Shown piece after piece: positions 6,340 through 7,101 of a stretch of 7,101 nucleotides of DNA (its first letter is position 1; every line of letters begins with the position of its first letter). Origin of the DNA: an uncultured Actinomyces sp. (lineage in GTDB: Bacteria; Actinomycetota; Actinomycetes; Actinomycetales; Actinomycetaceae). Position numbers and translations under genes: made by a program. The DNA lies in assembly GCA_945949035.1 (NCBI GenBank), contig CAMFDH010000066.1, forward strand, positions 1 to 7,101, given 5' to 3'. Below the pieces are notes generated by a model. It saw only the letters and a program-made list of their open reading frames with translations. It searched no databases and was not told where the DNA came from.

Positions 6340-6810
6340 TTAGGGGTGAGCCCTCAGGTCGAGGTGGCCAAAAGCATCAACTATCTGATCGATGTGCGCA
6401 TCCGTCAGGTCGTCCAGTAGCAGCTGACGAACCGTAGCCTGGTGGATCCTTGAAGCGTGCTCAGTGGCCTCAACCCCGGAGTCCGTCAGCACGGCAACGT
6501 AGCCACGCCTGTCGGTACCACTGGGTTTCTTGTCCACCCAGCCGGCCTTAATCAGACCACCCACCAGGTAGGTCAATCGGGAGGGGATAAACCCGAGGTG
6601 TTCGGCCAGCTCACCCATCCGCATCTGGCGCCCCTCGGTCTCATAGAGCATCAGGAGAATGTTGTAGTCAGACAGGGACATATTCGCCCCGGTCTTTAGC
6701 TGGGTTTCAAGTGAGCCCTGCAGGCGGGTACTGGCCTCGAAGAAGACGCGCCAAGCCAAGGAGCGCTTGTTATCGCGCTCCTCGATTCCATTTGTCGCAT
6801 CCTGTGCCAC
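6340..6810 (-). CDS. MarR-family transcriptional regulator
   Basis: This 156-residue protein has a winged helix-turn-helix fold of the MarR type. An N-terminal dimer helix spans about 12-38, followed by MSLSDYNILLMLYE at 44-57 and RMGELAEHLGFIPSRLTYLVGGLIKAGWV at 64-92, which includes the recognition helix. The wing KKPSGTDRRGYVAVLTDSG follows (Asp100-Arg101-Arg102), then C-terminal dimer helices. Such proteins are dimeric repressors released by small ligands or oxidants; no cysteine is present, so thiol sensing is unlikely. The start is a GTG at 6810 with GGAAGGG (plus-strand 6822-6828) 11 bases upstream, slightly far. The next in-frame ATG (Met44) would delete the dimer helix. It is divergent from the gene at 7039, which may be its target, and convergent with the DUF4349 gene. 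Confidence 0.92.
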   Translation of the reverse strand: MAQDATNGIEERDNKRSLAWRVFFEASTRLQGSLETQLKTGANMSLSDYNILLMLYETEGRQMRMGELAEHLGFIPSRLTYLVGGLIKAGWVDKKPSGTDRRGYVAVLTDSGVEATEHASRIHQATVRQLLLDDLTDAHIDQIVDAFGHLDLRAHP

Positions 6811-7038
6811 AGTTACACGAGCCCTTCCGCAGCGTCCTGGCTAGCCTGTTCGCTCATCACAGCACATATTCTACGCCGAACACGAGATGTCCCTGTGCTA
6901 TCTACTACCTAGTGGGAAGGGTCCGGTCAGGTTCGCTGCTACATGGACTCTCCCTGCCACCAGTTGGTGTCAGAGCGCCACGAGGGCAGGTTCAGAACTA
7001 CACTGAGAGTCTCAGTCAGCTTCTGAAAAGGAGGGCCT
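6811..7038. promoter_or_regulatory. Divergent intergenic region between the MarR gene and the gene at 7039
   Basis: On the minus strand, TAGAAT (plus-strand 6868-6873) is a good -10 for the MarR gene, giving a leader of about 50 bases; its -35 is poor. Weak inverted repeats are AGCACA/TGTGCT (6861-6866 and 6894-6899), which flank that promoter, and ACTA-CC-TAGT (6904-6913). The plus-strand promoter is described separately. No gene is seen between 6811 and 7038. Confidence 0.5.
6999..7016 (+). promoter_or_regulatory. -10 hexamer TACACT overlapped by a perfect 15-bp palindrome (operator candidate)
   Basis: TACACT (6999-7004) fits the actinobacterial -10 pattern. ACTGAGAGTCTCAGT (7002-7016) is a perfect inverted repeat with 7-base arms around a central G. 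It overlaps the end of the -10 and the expected transcription start, where a bound repressor would block initiation. The divergent MarR protein is the obvious candidate binder, but this is inference. No convincing -35 is visible. Confidence 0.5.
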
Positions 7039-7101
7039 ATGACCGGCCAAGCTAAGCCGCGCAAAGCCATGTGCAGCTCTCCGAAAAGCCAGCGCTATCG
7101 G
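7039..7101 (+). CDS. 5' end of an unidentified gene, cut by the window edge
   Basis: An ATG at 7039 follows AAGGAGGG (7028-7035), the strongest Shine-Dalgarno sequence in the window, with only three to four bases of spacing. The frame stays open for 21 codons to the end. The visible protein is MTGQAKPRKAMCSSPKSQRY plus Arg, a polar and basic N-terminus without a signal peptide in what can be seen. I do not recognise it. A second ATG at 7069 is possible but has no comparable ribosome binding site. Its divergent position next to the MarR gene and the operator-like palindrome suggest it is controlled by that regulator. Confidence 0.6.
   Translation, partial: MTGQAKPRKAMCSSPKSQRYR

Noticed and set aside
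6861..6899. AGCACA/TGTGCT arms as the MarR operator
   Set aside because: The arms are 27 bases apart, too wide for a MarR dimer, and only six bases long; kept only as a weak note.
6711..7055. Plus-strand open frame of 114 codons across the MarR promoter region
   Set aside because: It runs antisense to the MarR gene, has a composition unlike a real protein and no ribosome binding site, and overlaps the better supported start at 7039.

Overview
The window looks like chromosome from a moderately GC-rich actinobacterium. The reasons are the actinobacterial style of the ArgJ, ArgB and ArgD proteins, frequent GTG and TTG starts, short translational overlaps, a strongly C-ending codon bias, and membrane protein families best known from Actinomycetota. 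The genus cannot be fixed from sequence alone; an Actinomycetales member is a guess.

Positions 1-3251 hold the 3' end of an arginine-biosynthesis operon in the order (argC)-argJ-argB-argD. The genes are tightly coupled. The last three codons and stop of argC overlap argJ by 4 bases (GTGA), argJ overlaps argB by 4 (ATGA), and argB overlaps argD by 8 if argD starts at the GTG at 2076. Together they make N-acetylornithine and recycle the acetyl group. The run stops at argD: no argF, argR, argG or argH follows directly.

Positions 3252-3554 are a 303-base non-coding region. It contains sequences resembling DosR/DevR boxes, a 10-bp palindrome and a probable promoter. They lead into a small two-helix membrane protein (3555-4046) with a good ribosome binding site and extreme codon bias, ending in a strong intrinsic terminator. 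This is the most interesting unit in the window: an uncharacterised, apparently highly expressed envelope protein that may belong to a redox/hypoxia regulon.

Positions 4156-6328 encode two envelope proteins on the + strand. One is a polytopic DUF1624/DUF418-type (acyltransferase-like) membrane protein with a TTG start. The other is a DUF4349 lipoprotein with a coiled coil and a C-terminal membrane helix, whose promoter suggests a leaderless mRNA.

Positions 6340-6810 (minus strand) encode a MarR-family regulator, convergent with the DUF4349 gene. Upstream of it lies a divergent intergenic region of about 230 bases. At its far end are a -10-like hexamer, a perfect 15-bp palindrome and a strong Shine-Dalgarno sequence, leading to the first 21 codons of a gene that runs off the window. 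No tRNA, rRNA, CRISPR array or mobile element was seen.
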